From Cristatella mucedo (lineage: Eukaryota; Bryozoa; Phylactolaemata; Cristatellidae), in the NCBI GenBank assembly GCA_009760855.2, contig WPIO01000085.1, positions 1,453,501 through 1,517,500 of the forward strand: a stretch of 64,000 bases of DNA, written 5' to 3'. Below, in pieces: positions 22,136-33,378 of the stretch (its first letter is position 1; each line of letters opens with the position of its first letter). The notes under the pieces are model-generated. The model was given only the letters and a program-made list of their open reading frames with translations, had not been told where the DNA came from and searched no databases. The position numbers were made by a program, and so were the translations under genes.

Positions 22136-23870
22136 AATAATAATAATAATAATATTGCACTTGATAAAGCGCCCTCAGAGAACTTAATCTCTTTCTAGGC
22201 GCTTTACATTTGCTGCAAAGTGATACGCAATAGAATAGTAAGTAAAATCATGCTTGAAAAACAAACAAAATGAATAACATGGTTAGGGATTACATGCACT
22301 GGGTCAGCATGCAAATGTGGTTAGTGGCAGCATGAACAGTGTCAGCACGCACAAGCACACCGAGGACGAATCACAAGGACCCACTAAATGCTGTCCTAAA
22401 TAGATGTGTTTTAAAGTTTCTTTTAAATGTGGTCAGGTCAGGGGATGTTCTGATGCAGGTCGGGAGGGAGTTCCAGGCTGTGGGAGCATACGAGCTAAAT
22501 GCACGGTCTCCAAAGGATTTAAGGTTTGTACGAGGTATTTCTAGACTGTTAGATTCCGAAAAGCGAGTGGTACGATGCTTTGCCTGATGGGGTAGTATCT
22601 CTGAAAGATAGGCTGGAGCCATAGAATGAAGAGACCTAAAAGTGAGCGACAAAACCTTGAAGTCAATCCGTTGCTTGACTGGTAACCAGTGCAGGTCGGC
22701 GAGAAGTGGAGTAATGTGGCAACTGCGACGCTCACGACAGACAAGCCTAGCTGCAGAGTTTTGCACCAGCTGCAATCGCCTGATCGCACATACTGGTAGG
22801 CCAGTAAGCAGTGAGTTGCAGAAGTCGAGACGAGATGTCACGAATGCATAGACCAACTTGGACGTGATATCCTTATCTAAACAAGCCCGAATTTTACCAA
22901 TGTTATGAAGCTGAAAATAGGCTGATTTGACTGTGGAGCTGATGTGGTCGTCTAACGAGAGGTCGCTTTGGAATATGACACCTAGATTTCGAGCTGATGC
23001 AACTAGAGATATGCTGGCAGAGCCAATTTTGAAAGTCAGCCTTTCCAATTTCTGAATAACACTAGGTTTGCCCATAACTAGTAAGTTAGTTTTATCATCG
23101 TTTAGTTTTAGAAAATTTGCTGCCATCCATGATCGGATGTCATCAATGCATGCAGCAAGTGAGTTGAGAGAATTTGAGGTGCTCGAAGGCTGGGAGGGAT
23201 CAAAGCAAAGGTACAACTGAGTGTCATCCGCATGGAAGTGAAAGCCTAGATTGTGCTTGGCAATCACATCAGCGAGAGGGAGAGTATAAACGGTGAAAAG
23301 GACCGGACCTAGCACAGAGCCCTGAGGTACTCCATATTTTAGAGGTACTTCAGATGATCTTTGTCCATTCACGTCAACACTCTGGAGTCTCCCACTGAGA
23401 TAGGACCTGAACCACTGCAGAGCAGTGCCAGTGATGCCCAGGCGAGATGAGAGGCGCTCTAGAAGTACTTTGTGATCGATGGTATCAAAAGCTGCCGAAA
23501 GATCGAGCAAAACAAGAAGAGACACTCTACCCATGTCTGCATTCCTAAGTAGGTCGTTGTATACCCGAAGCAATGCTGACTCTGTGGAGTGATTAGCTCT
23601 AAAGCCAGACTTGAACTTACTAGCAAGGTGTGAGGTTTCGATATACGAGTTTAGCTGGTCTGCCACGACCCGTTCCGACTTGACTCCGGAGCTGATATGG
23701 TCGTCTAATGACAGACCGCTTTGGAACAGGACACTTAGATTACGCGCAGGTTTAACAAGAGATATGCTGGCGCAGCCTATTTTGAGCACTAGGTTTTCAA
23801 GTTTTGAATCACATTTAGTTTTTCCGAAACTGGCAAGTTGGTCTATCACATTACTATCGAGCTATAGTAC
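22136..23870 (-). mobile_element. L2-like LINE with reverse transcriptase
   Basis: The longest LINE copy. It runs from the (TTA)n tail at 22136 through the 3' untranslated region and RT coding part, and is 5'-truncated with no endonuclease. The minus-strand frame at 23849-22371 is open for 492 codons. Confidence 0.9.
22371..23849 (-). pseudogene. LINE reverse transcriptase, 5'-truncated and rearranged
   Basis: Reverse transcriptase of a CR1/L2-type non-LTR retrotransposon. In order: LLDLSAAFDTIDH (RT block A), GVPQGSVLGPVLF (block B), HADDTQLYL (catalytic A/DD block), LKLNDDKTNLLV, then a C-terminal region with LLADLHWLPVKQRIDFKVL and FGDRAFSSYAPTAWNSLP. It has no upstream endonuclease and no ATG in frame near its 5' end. 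The first ~45 codons duplicate a segment that should lie after the catalytic block (KIGCASISL...LSLDDHISS compared with KIGSASISL...LSLDDHISS further on). They are joined straight to ERVVADQLNSYI, so the 5' end is a rearrangement. The RT core looks intact; activity is unlikely without the 5' half. Confidence 0.85.
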
Positions 23871-25040
23871 GATGCTTAAAGTCTTTAAAGTATGAATTTA
23901 AAGTGGCCTGTTTTTATCCAATATTACCGTCCAATAGGAAAATTTCCTAGCTCTCAACGCGAACAACCTTTTCGGTATTTCTCAAGCAGACAATCGCTGG
24001 TTTATGCAATCGTCAATGCAATCAATTGATTCAACTGCAAGTGAACTTTTACGTCAGGTCTACTAAGTTCAAGCTTAAAAGAGCATACGCTAGATCGGGA
24101 CTGGCTGGCTTATCGTCCATTGACTAGCAAACGAGGACCATTCCAGATCATATTATACAATTCTAACATAGGCCACCTAAAACCTCTCTATGTAATCACA
24201 GGTGCACAATGCAAGAATGCTGACGTCAACAATCAACCCTCCCCTTAAGGGGGAATGTCAAGAAAATGCATGCACAAATTTGTCCGACAATCGAATATTT
24301 GTATAGGGTACTTTTCGTAAGACAAATAAATAAACTATGGGACCGTTAGTTCTGACGATTTCCGCATAAAATGGATATTGGTCATGCAAACAGCGTCTAA
24401 CCCGGATGTAAAGTGGAAGCAAAATAAATAAAAATAACAAATTTACCCATGTCGGCATCATATGTGACTTTTATTTCAACTTGCCGAACCTTGGTAGATC
24501 AAGATACATGCGTGAAGGTGTTTGAGGTGCAGTCTCGTGACTTAATACATGTTCATTTCCAGTGAAGGTTTGTGCCTTGTAAAATAAAAAACTCGGCTAA
24601 TGTTTCACGTATCGGAGAGTAAAGTTTGAGATACGAGTACAGCTCTGCTTGTTTCACAGGACTCTAGAAAAACATCTGACTTCGATTTGATACATTTTGC
24701 TGTATACGTGATCAAACGTCCAGCAGCTTCATTTTCCGTAACCATGGAATCCGTAATCCGTAATCATTTTCCGTAATCATCCGTAATCATGGACATTTAC
24801 ATAGCATCTTAACAAGGGATGCCTATTTTTATCTTGCACGTCGCTCCAGTAGCTTCTTTCTTTGTCTGCTCTTGTCTCCCTCAAAGCACCTCCACAGCAG
24901 TCTCCTATTCCACAATTCATTGCAGCCCCTAAATGTCTCCATTTAAGCCCACCGCTAGTGATTCCATCTTGAAGTTCATCTCCCAGTCTTGTAGGACTAC
25001 TAGTCAGCTAGACCCTAGTCTCTCCTCTATTCCCAATGAC
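23871..25040. other. AT-richer intergenic DNA
   Basis: No open frame with a recognisable motif. A short CCGTAATCAT repeat occurs at 24735-24790. No gene is called. Confidence 0.45.
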
Positions 25041-25044
25041 TGAA

Positions 25045-25740
25045 GTTGCAGAGCTGTGCCTCGAATCAACCTCAAGTCCTCTAGAAACCTTACCTTTAGT
25101 ACGTGCGCTCCGAAAGCCTGGAGTACACTTCCAGCTGACGTCACGACATCCCCTGACTTGACGGGAATTAAAAAGAAACCTAACGAGCAGCTGTTCGTCA
25201 CTACATTTGCCGGGTCCTTGCAAATGGTCCTTTGCGTGCTTGCGCCGGCTAAGACTGGGCACGTACCGCCATTTTCGTCCAGGCAATTCCATTAGCAACC
25301 GGTGCCGGCGGGAAGCCCGTCCACCACTAACAAGTCTTGAATGCAATATTACCCCCCCCCCACCCACCCACCAGTACAGCAGCCGGCACCAGTCGAATCC
25401 TACGGATTCGTGGCGGGCACGGAAACGGAAGCTCTACGACTATCACAAAAGAGGCCCGGGTGAATTTAGGTCACGCGACTGACCGGCTCCGACTGCCGCT
25501 TCAGCGCGAAGTTCGGGTAATTGTCTGCTCGCGAGAATCACGTGACCGAGGCAGGGTCGCTTGACTGAAGACGGCTCGGCGGCTCTGCGCTCGGAGGCCG
25601 AACGCCCGGCGTTCCGTCCGCCGACTTTCGCCGTTTCCGCTTCTCTTTTCCGGTCGCTGCGGCTTCTCGCTCGCGGAAGGAAAACCTAGACTAAAAGAGG
25701 CGAAAGTCCCGAGGATTCGTCTGCCGAACGACACTGTCCT
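25045..25740 (+). mobile_element. LINE RT C-terminal remnant followed by repeat C
   Basis: 25056-25215 encodes a LINE RT C-terminus (APKAWSTLPADVTTSPDLTG), then passes directly into dispersed repeat C (shared with 11085-11660), including a C-run at 25351. This suggests repeat C is the 3' tail of a LINE relative, though processed insertion next to it is also possible. Confidence 0.55.
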
Positions 25741-26640
25741 TTTGCTCTCCGTCGAATTTAGGTCTGGTAGCCTTCACCTTCACACGCAGCCGCGCCGCAG
25801 CACGCGCTTCGTGAGCCGCCGGCCATTGTCGCCGAGCTGACTTCCGCTGCCGCCGTTTTTCGGACCGCGACCGCCGTCACTCCGCCGCCATTGCGGGCGC
25901 TGCCGTCACTGCGGGCGCTGCCGCCATTGCGCCATTGTGGGTGTTGCCGCCATTGCGGGCGCTGCCGCTGTCGCCTCACCTGCCGCTGACTCGATGCCTG
26001 GTCGCTGTTGGCTGGGCAAATCGCTGCCACCCGTTGTTCCGAAGCGTCTTTCCTCTGGCTGCTGCCGCATCAGTTCGCATATGGGAGGCCAACGACGATC
26101 CGTGCGACTAGCGTTCGCGAACGCCGACCCCCGCCCGCCCGCAGCAGCAGCCGCACTCGTTCGGCCGGGCTAGCCAGCGCTGTTACCAATGCCTCCCGAA
26201 GCGGTTTTGGTAGTTATCCTTGGTGGGACGCTGCGGAACGGCTGAGGCGCCTCGACCCGAAGGCTCGACCCTCTGGGATGGTTCAACGGAAGCAAAGTCA
26301 CCGCGGCGACTCCGCTTTTCCAAAAGTCTTTCCCGTTGTAGAAGCGTTCTCATCGCAAAGCTCCCTTTAAAGGCCAGCATAGCTTATCACGTGGCAAATG
26401 TCACTTTATTTCCAGGGCAACGCAGCTTTTCCCTCTTGCGAGATGGCTCGCAGGGAGCGGGGGAAGGGGTGCTGCCCGCTAGCGTCCTGCGCCCCGACTG
26501 TTCGACAGACGCGTTTCTCCCGCGCGCGCATGGCTGCTGCGAGGTGACGGCCGCCAGGGGTTGCTCCTGCCGCAGCTACAGCTGTCGCGGGCGGCTGGTT
26601 TCTTGGGCTGACCGCTTGAGACGAAATCGCGAACTTCACT
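25741..26640. other. GC-rich intergenic DNA with a shared coding-like block
   Basis: The minus strand at about 25885-25790 encodes VRKTAAAEVSSATMAGGSRS in an open frame. A related block occurs on the plus strand at 34945-35000 (VRKTVAEDVSSATMAGGSR). It is followed by GCCATTGCGGGCGCTGCCG repeats at 25895-25960. Whether it is a repeat or an exon pair is unresolved. Nothing else is recognisable. Confidence 0.4.
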
Positions 26641-26647
26641 GAGTTCG

Positions 26648-28027
26648 CTACTGCGGCCACTTCGTCCTGCAGCCAGCGTTGGCCCATCGCGACAGATCGG
26701 CCTTGACCGGCATTGAGCGCAGCTCGCCGCGATGCAGGGACTCGCACAGGCGACAGACGCCGCGGGCCAGCTCGTGGTACCAGCCGACGGACACGTCGTA
26801 GCTCGAGCGCCAGCGGTGATAGTAGAGGAACGCGTCGCGGCTCGACGCCACCTTGGCGAGGAAAGCGCCGAGCTCTCGCGCCGACGTGAAGTTCTCGGCG
26901 TGTATGAAGGAGTCGGGCGGCACGAGCGCCTCGTAGTCGCTCAGACGGGCGCCGATGACGACCGGTATGGCCCCGCCGGGCGACGCCAGCGCTCGCCACA
27001 GCTTCTCCGTCACGTAGTCGGGACACAGCGAGTTCTCGAACGCCAAGTAGAAGGCGTGCGTCGAGCTGAGCTGCAGCTCGCAGTCCAACTCCGCTGTCAC
27101 GTCCCTGCTTCCGCTGCAGGCAATCGAGCCGGGCGGTGCACACTTGCCCACGATGTCGACCTCGATGTGTGCCGACAGCTGTCTGACGTAGGCCATTCGG
27201 TCGCCGGCACAGTTGCCGACCATCCAGTAGGCTCGCGGGCGGCGCCTTTCGAAATCGGCCACGATCGGATCGGGCAGGCTGCGGTTGACCGATGCTGCCG
27301 CCGCCGAAAAATGGCCGTAGCCGACCAGGAGGTCCGAGTCGCGGCGGTACGTCATGGTGGCGTTGAACACGTGATCGTGTCTGGTCGTGGTGAAACCGAA
27401 CGTGGGCGGCTCGAGGTTGAAGAATATCCACAGCTGCGACGCAGAGCGATGGCTCGGAGCCAGCTTCGGGTCGTAGTCCCAGGCGTGAAACAGCACGGCG
27501 TCGGCGTCTCGCACGCGTCCCTGGTCGTAGGTCAGCTCGCAGTGGCGACTGCACGGCCAGCTCGGCAGGAAGCTTTGCTTCAAGTAGCTCTCGAAGGGGA
27601 AGCCCCAGAACGTCGTCCAGAAGAGCACCACCGCCTTCTTCGGCATGGAGAGCGGCGGCGGCGATGGCGGCGACGAAGGTGGCGGCATCGGGAGGGGTGG
27701 CGCTGACGGCGGCTGCGGCTGCGATGGCAGCGGCGGCACGGCGCCTGAGATGGCGGAAGCAGGAAAGGCTGACGAGCCGACGCTATATCCGAGCGACGGT
27801 CGCAGAGCGGACTCTGCTCTTCGATACGGGCCTCTCCGCCACGTTGCCAATTTCGGAGGCCACGCTGTCGAATCGTGCAGCCGCAGCAAGTACGGAGCCG
27901 CAAGAAAGAGCGGAAGCAGCAGCAGCGCGCCAATGGCGGCCGTCGCTGCCGGCCTCGACGCGCCCGTCCCGAGGGCAACGACGGGTAGGGCTCGGAGGAC
28001 ATGTGCCATCCGGTGCATGTCACACAT
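26648..28027 (-). CDS. alpha-1,3-fucosyltransferase (GT10), copy 4
   Basis: A 459-residue intronless ORF starting at the first ATG (MCDMHRM). Layout: short tail, anchor at about 28-47 (AIGALLLLPLFLAAPYLL), then a long Pro/Ser-rich stem at about 85-130 with PPLP/PPSP runs not found in the other copies. The catalytic domain begins at LFWTTFW and has the family motif FYLAFENSLCPDYVTEK. It ends in KWPQ then stop. The N-terminal 50 residues closely match copy 5 (35885), whereas the catalytic domain is almost the same as copy 1 (2263), so it looks like a mosaic. A long GA tract lies about 55-450 bases upstream on the sense strand. A type II Golgi enzyme of the GDP-fucose:GlcNAc class is inferred from the family. 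Confidence 0.94.
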   Translation of the reverse strand: MCDMHRMAHVLRALPVVALGTGASRPAATAAIGALLLLPLFLAAPYLLRLHDSTAWPPKLATWRRGPYRRAESALRPSLGYSVGSSAFPASAISGAVPPLPSQPQPPSAPPLPMPPPSSPPSPPPLSMPKKAVVLFWTTFWGFPFESYLKQSFLPSWPCSRHCELTYDQGRVRDADAVLFHAWDYDPKLAPSHRSASQLWIFFNLEPPTFGFTTTRHDHVFNATMTYRRDSDLLVGYGHFSAAAASVNRSLPDPIVADFERRRPRAYWMVGNCAGDRMAYVRQLSAHIEVDIVGKCAPPGSIACSGSRDVTAELDCELQLSSTHAFYLAFENSLCPDYVTEKLWRALASPGGAIPVVIGARLSDYEALVPPDSFIHAENFTSARELGAFLAKVASSRDAFLYYHRWRSSYDVSVGWYHELARGVCRLCESLHRGELRSMPVKADLSRWANAGCRTKWPQ

Positions 28028-28082
28028 GCCAAGCTACGTCGAGCAGGCGACGCCGGCAGCCAGACGGCGAGACGCCCACGTA

Positions 28083-28155
28083 GTGCTCTCTCTGTCTCGC
28101 TGTCTCACTCTCCCCTCTCTTTATCCCTCTCTCTGTCTCTCTCTCACTCTCACTG

Positions 28156-28189
<34 letters not shown>

Positions 28190-28273
28190 CTCTCTTTATC
28201 CCTCTCTCTGTCTCTCTCACTCTCACTGTATCTCTCTCTCACTGTCTCTCTCTGTCTCTCTCTCCCACTTTCG

Positions 28274-28325
<52 letters not shown>

Positions 28326-28361
28326 GTCTGTCTCTGTCTCTGTCTCTCTCTCCCACTTTCG

Positions 28362-28425
<64 letters not shown>

Positions 28426-28475
28426 GTCTCTGTCTGTCTGTCTGTCTCTGTCTCTGTCTCTCTCTCTCTCCTTTT
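28083..28475. repeat. (CT)n microsatellite upstream of copy 4
   Basis: About 390 bases of CTCTCTGT/CTCTCACT repeats with internally duplicated sub-blocks (TCTCCCACTTTCGCTATC occurs twice). On the coding strand of copy 4 this is a GA tract ending about 55 bases before the ATG. Confidence 0.95.
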
Positions 28476-28499
28476 CTTTCCTCCGTGAAATTGCTCTCC

Positions 28500-28720
28500 C
28501 TTCTCTTATCTATCTCTCTGACAAAGGCCGTGTTGCATACCGCATGACGCGCTTCCGTCTGGCTTTCTGGTCGCCTGCAGAGCAGCGGTGTCCAATGCTC
28601 GCGCTCGCTCCGTGCACCTGTGCAGCGGCAGTGCAATGGCAGGCGGCCCGAGATTTGTACCGCCAGCAGCGCTTTTCCACAAAAGAGCCGACGAACAAAA
28701 GAACGTGCTAACGAATGAAA
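28500..28720 (-). repeat. segmental duplication shared with 35390-35580
   Basis: The reverse complement resembles 35390-35580 (CTTTTGTTCGTCG, GGCCGCCTGCCATTGCACTG, GCTGCTCTGCAGGCGACC). It sits outside the GA tract in both cases, so copies 4 and 5 share gene, GA tract and further upstream flank. Confidence 0.7.
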
Positions 28721-28921
28721 GAACGCGCGAGCGACGAAAGAGACCCGATGTAGCGGTCTCTATGCTACGTCGGGCGTTGCCCGAGGATACCCACTCGCCC
28801 GGAAAATTTGGCGGTGAGGCGCCGCCGAATTGGCCGCGTCTCGCTCGTCAGACTGCCTGGTCGCCATGGGATCGTGGTCGGTTGGGAAGCGACACGATTG
28901 TCGTCACTCGCTCGCGCAGCT

Positions 28922-28995
<74 letters not shown>
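28922..28995. repeat. (GA)n microsatellite
   Basis: About 36 GA units without interruption. Confidence 0.97.
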
Positions 28996-29000
<5 letters not shown>

Positions 29001-29224
29001 GGCGGCACCCGTGGTCAGGCGCACTTAACGAGGCCTTGAGTTTCAACAAGGCTCTCGAGGGAAGGGCGAGAAATCTGACGATCGCCGATCGGCGCACGTG
29101 CACGAGCGCCAGAGCGAAGAGCGCATGCACCGGGTTGAATGGGAGCAATTAAAGGGCGAGAGAACAATTCGCTAGGTATTTAAAGGAGAGTGCGGGCGAC
29201 TGTCCTCTTTGAACTAAAAGAAAA

Positions 29225-29400
29225 TGTCAGCTGATTTAACAGCCTATTTTTGTATAGCGACAGAAGAGCCTTTGCGGCTATCACCACCGCTTGCAGTGGC
29301 GATTAAGGATCTCGCCCACCCAAGGATTCGAACCCACGACCTCGGGGCCGAGGTCGTGAAAAGCAACCGCCTTACCTAGTGAGCCGTTGCGGCTAGCCGG
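29225..29400 (-). mobile_element. tRNA-derived SINE, copy 2
   Basis: Minus strand: GGCTCACTAGGTAAGGCGG (A-box-like), GTGGGTTCGAATCC (B box), then a body shared with 16440-16615. The B box is perfect, but the anticodon arm region is a GC palindrome, so it is called a SINE and not a tRNA gene. Confidence 0.72.
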
Positions 29401-29865
29401 AATACTTGGCTCGCCATCGCTCGCTCACATTCGTCATTCGGCATTCGGCATAGTCGTCGCTGGTGCTGGCATATCCGCCGGAAGCTACGCGAAGCAGCCA
29501 ATCTTCGACGATCGACCTAAAGCGGACCGTTTTGCAAACGTACACAAAACAGAGAAGTTGTGAACCGGAAAACAGACAGACAGCTCGGATGACGATAAAA
29601 GGAGCCACAATGGAATCGGTACTGCCAGTGGTAACACACAGTTGCGAAGTTCAACGGAGCGCAAGGGATGAATGACCTTATATTTAGATCGATAGAGGCA
29701 AGAAAGCATAGAAAAAAACACCGACCCCTATAGCAGCAGAAGATGAACAATGATTGACATCGACCATTTCAAATACCAAGTCGGACGGTCAGTTCGAGCC
29801 GTGCGTATTGTGCTGATAAAAAAACGTGCCAATTAAGACTTTTGCTGGTACACTACGATAACAAT
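29401..29865. other. intergenic DNA
   Basis: No coding or repeat signal beyond scattered short open frames. Confidence 0.4.
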
Positions 29866-30247
29866 AATAATAATGCACTTGACAAAGCGCCCTCAGATAA
29901 CTCGATCTCTTTCTAGGCGCTTTACATTTGCTGCAAAGGAGCCGCGATAGAATGGTGAGTGGTATCTTAATAATAATAGCTTAATAAACAATATGAAAGC
30001 ATGGTTAGAGGTGACATGCACTGGTCAGCCTGCGAGTGTGGTTAGTGGCAGCACGAACAGTGTCAGCATGCATAAGCACATAAATAACGAATCACAGGGA
30101 CCCACTAAATCTTTTCATAATTAGGTGCTTTTTTAAGTTCTTTTGTACTGTGGTCAAGTCAGGGGATGTTCTGACGCAAGTCGGGAGTGAGTTACAGGCT
30201 TTGGGAGCATACGAACTAAATGCACGGTCTCCAAAGGATTTGAGCTC
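29866..30247 (-). mobile_element. L2-like LINE, 3' 380 bp
   Basis: (TTA)n tail, 3' hairpin and 3' untranslated region on the minus strand, ending within RT C-terminal coding sequence at about 30247. 5'-truncated. Confidence 0.85.
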
Positions 30248-31034
30248 ATGCTCTACTATAAAGCATGTCATGTAAAACTAATTTGAACCAACGAAGCATT
30301 CATCTCTGGACGAATATCACCTGTCAACGACTCGAGAGTGATTATTTCTCGGTATAGCACGTCTGGGGTCAGTTCGATGTCGACATCGACATTGACCTGA
30401 CCCCAGAGGTCCGATAACTGCCGTCATTTCTCTGCCAGAGAGACACCAAACCTCTAAAACGGACTATTTAATCCCACGTATCAATGAGTGTATCAACGAT
30501 AAGAATACCAACGAAAAGTGTCTCAAGCGACATCGGGAGCTCGCTGTAGCGTGGCACAAAGGTACATATCCCTCAGCATCCAGACAGAGCAGAGCGGCAT
30601 GCTGATTCGTTCATTATAACTTTCTTTTAAACCGTGAAAAAAATATCACCATTCCCTTTTTTTTTACCATAAAAGCCTGTCAAAACTCACATTGGCAACG
30701 TATAATGCGATGCGAATAAAATCTACGAAACCACTAAAAATGGCTTAAATCAAGACTTTATCTTGCATGGCTTAAATACTAGATCTAGTTAGCAATTTAT
30801 CCGCAAATATAAAATCTACGAAACCACTAAAAACGGCTTAAATCAAGACTTTATCTTGCATGGCTTTAATACTAGATCTAGTTAGCAATTTATCCGCAAA
30901 TAAGAGCCACTCAAAACCGGGCTCAAATTGTGACTCAGTCATCCAAGCACGGATGAAGCAAGGAAGCCGTAATTCTTGTAAAGGCTAGAAATGTGCAACC
31001 AGTGGAATACTCAATCAGCTCTCAACCGCACCTT
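30248..31034. other. AT-richer intergenic DNA with a 93-bp tandem duplication
   Basis: Contains the tandem duplication listed separately. A GTCGACATCGACATTGACC-like palindromic patch occurs at 30380-30400. No gene is seen. Confidence 0.45.
30715..30901. repeat. 93-bp tandem duplication
   Basis: Two units at 30715-30807 and 30808-30901, nearly identical (three or so differences), beginning AAAATCTACGAAACCACTAA. Confidence 0.93.
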
Positions 31035-31250
31035 TCCAAGACATACCTTTCCACTAACCACACTGTGCATGCCGACCCTGTGCATGTCACCCCTAACCAC
31101 GTTAATCTTGTTGTTTATCAAGCACGATAACCATCATTCGATTTTCACGTTTCCTTCCTGCAGCAAATGTAAAGTGCCTAGAAAGGAACTGGGAGTTCTC
31201 TGAGGGCGCTTTATCGAGTGTATTATTATTATTATTATTATTATTATAAG
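31035..31250 (+). mobile_element. L2-like LINE 3' fragment
   Basis: TTTCCACTAACCACACTGTG, CTGTGCATGTCACCCCTAACCA, the 3' hairpin and a (TTA)n tail. Confidence 0.85.
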
Positions 31251-31424
31251 ATGGGTAAAGCAGGAAGCCGACATAGACCAACCGATTGGGCAAAAGTACA
31301 AACCCCATCGAGCAAATAGACAAACATAAAGATTAGCTTTTCAATCAACACCACGGCAATCGCTTTTTCAACGCAAAATCCAACAGGTGGCAATTCACCG
31401 AGTCCAAAATGCAAAAGCGTAATT

Positions 31425-31725
31425 GTACCGAAAGCCGCTTAGGCTGTGAGAGCGCTATACACAACTCGCTTGCGTAACACCCACATAGTCATAGCATTTG
31501 CATGCTGACCCTGTGCACGTCACCCCTAACATTGTTATTCATGCTGTTTATTAAGCATGATATTACTCACCATTCAATTGTATTTCCCTTTGCAGTAAAT
31601 GTAAAGCGCCTAGAAAGAGATTGAGTTCTCTGAGGGCGCTTTATCAAGTGCATTACTATTATTACTATTATTGTTATAGTCTATATGGCTTTGTGGAGTT
31701 ACAGAGGGAGATACACTACATTAAA
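31425..31725 (+). repeat. LINE-family-B 3' region split by a LINE
   Basis: ACCGAAAGCCGCTTAGGCTG...ACACCCACATAGTC is interrupted at 31491-31675 and resumes with TATATGGCTTTGTGGAGTTAC. Both halves match the unbroken copy at 13180-13290. Confidence 0.8.
31491..31675 (+). mobile_element. L2-like LINE 3' fragment nested in family-B repeat
   Basis: A short 5'-truncated L2-like insertion with 3' hairpin and TTATT tail. It is flanked by the direct repeat ATAGTC (31485-31490 and 31676-31681), a convincing target-site duplication. Confidence 0.88.
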
Positions 31726-32450
31726 AGTGTAGGCACATCAATCGCGTATTCAGTATCCCATATCTTCGTTTTGGCTAGACTCGCAGTCAAGCCAGAAGTC
31801 AACACCTCGAAGCGTGCAGCAAGAGAGCACTTTTATATGTCGTAAATATCGAAGGCCAACCAGAAATCAGCCCGTTTCACTATAGCGTATCTCGGTTACT
31901 TTTTTTTACGTCGTTACTTGAAAACCACGAAGTCATCATTCGCGAGATGATGAATTCGAGCGCTCGCAACGGCGGGGCAACCACCGCGACGAATCGACAG
32001 CTTCGATTGATTGCTCAACGTGGCCAAAAATCGTGTTTCCAAAAAGAAAAATGATTCTTCGAACACGTTGCCGCGCACGGCATCCTTCCCGTGCAATCGT
32101 TGCCCATGCTAAGCGTTGAAGTATATCCTAAACTGCTTACTCATACCGGCTAATTACCGCTGCCAGATTCTTACTTGTACTTGTTCCAAGAAATAGTCAC
32201 GTGTCGCCACAGTCACGCTTTCGCGCGCGCGCACGCGCGCCCACTAACACACACACGCGCGCGCACAAACACAGACACGCGAAAAGAATAGCCAAAGAAA
32301 GAGACGCAAAAATGCCAAGACCGACGCGTTAGAGATAAGAGCGCTTCCCAGAGAGTCGCTGAAAGCAACATTGCTCGCGTTGCGTAACACTTTCGCTAGT
32401 GAATGGGTATGCAACGCACTTATTCGGACTCGTTGTCCACTGAGTCATCA
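31726..32450. other. intergenic DNA
   Basis: No gene. A CGCGCG/CACACA-rich stretch occurs at 32222-32280. Confidence 0.4.
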
Positions 32451-32671
32451 GTCGTCCATCTTAGTCGTCCATCTTAGTTGTCCATCTTAGTCGTCCATCT
32501 TAGTCGTCCATCTTAGTCGTCCATCTTAGTCGTCCATCTTAGTCGTCCATCTTAGTCGTCCATCTTAGTCGTCCATCTTAGTCGTCCATCTTAGTCGTCC
32601 ATCTCAGTCGTCCATCTCAGTCGTCCATCTCAGTCGTCCATCTCAGTCGTCCATCTTAGTCGTCCATCCTA
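32451..32671. repeat. 13-bp minisatellite, about 17 units
   Basis: Unit GTCGTCCATCTTA, with a block of GTCGTCCATCTCA variants in the middle. Not a CRISPR array: there are no spacers. Confidence 0.95.
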
Positions 32672-33334
32672 TCCATAGTGCGACCGTCCTTCGTTTTGAT
32701 CTACGGATGTCTCCAGTATCGTGCGCATGTTAGGGAATCCCCCGTTGCCATGCTGTACTGCTTGCAAGCACCGGTGTCATCGTCGCCGTCGGCGAGACTC
32801 ATGTAGTCAGCTGAACTGGTCTAAATCGCTGCCTAGCACACCAGTGGCCCGCGCGCGAAACGACCAGGCTCATTGCATTTCCACAAGAAATTGGCATGCA
32901 CAATTTAGCATGCAAAATTTAAAATTAAAATTTTATTTATTTTATTTTAAACTTGATTTAAGTTGTAGGTTTGAATTTTGCCGCGGGGCGAGCCGTTTGA
33001 CGAGAGCTCTATTAAACCGTACGTCGGCTAGGACCGCCATCAGTCTAGCGAGCCTTCCCGCGCCTAGCGATACGCTCCGCTACTCATAATTCAGCTGTTT
33101 GTCTAATGTCACCAAATGCAACGCAGTCAGAGGTGGCGCATGTGCAGTGTCAACTTGTAAGATGCACGGTGCACGAGGCGGCCGTGCGGTGTCGCAGCGG
33201 CAACACGCGGGCAACAACACAAGGAAAATGGCTAAAATGCACCCACCCTCCCAATGCTGCGAGAAACCGGTGCGTCGGACGTCGGGACTGCGAAACCGGG
33301 CCTGCGCAGTCGTCTACTCAAAACGGTGATCCGA

Positions 33335-33378
<44 letters not shown>

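Noticed and set aside
29225-29400. Functional tRNA gene (also 16440-16615, 38945-39085, 59185-59290)
   Set aside because: A and B box-like sequences are present, but the arms do not form a clean cloverleaf and the flanks are shared between copies, so SINEs are called.
32451-32671. CRISPR-like array
   Set aside because: Head-to-tail 13-bp units without spacers in a metazoan context; a minisatellite.
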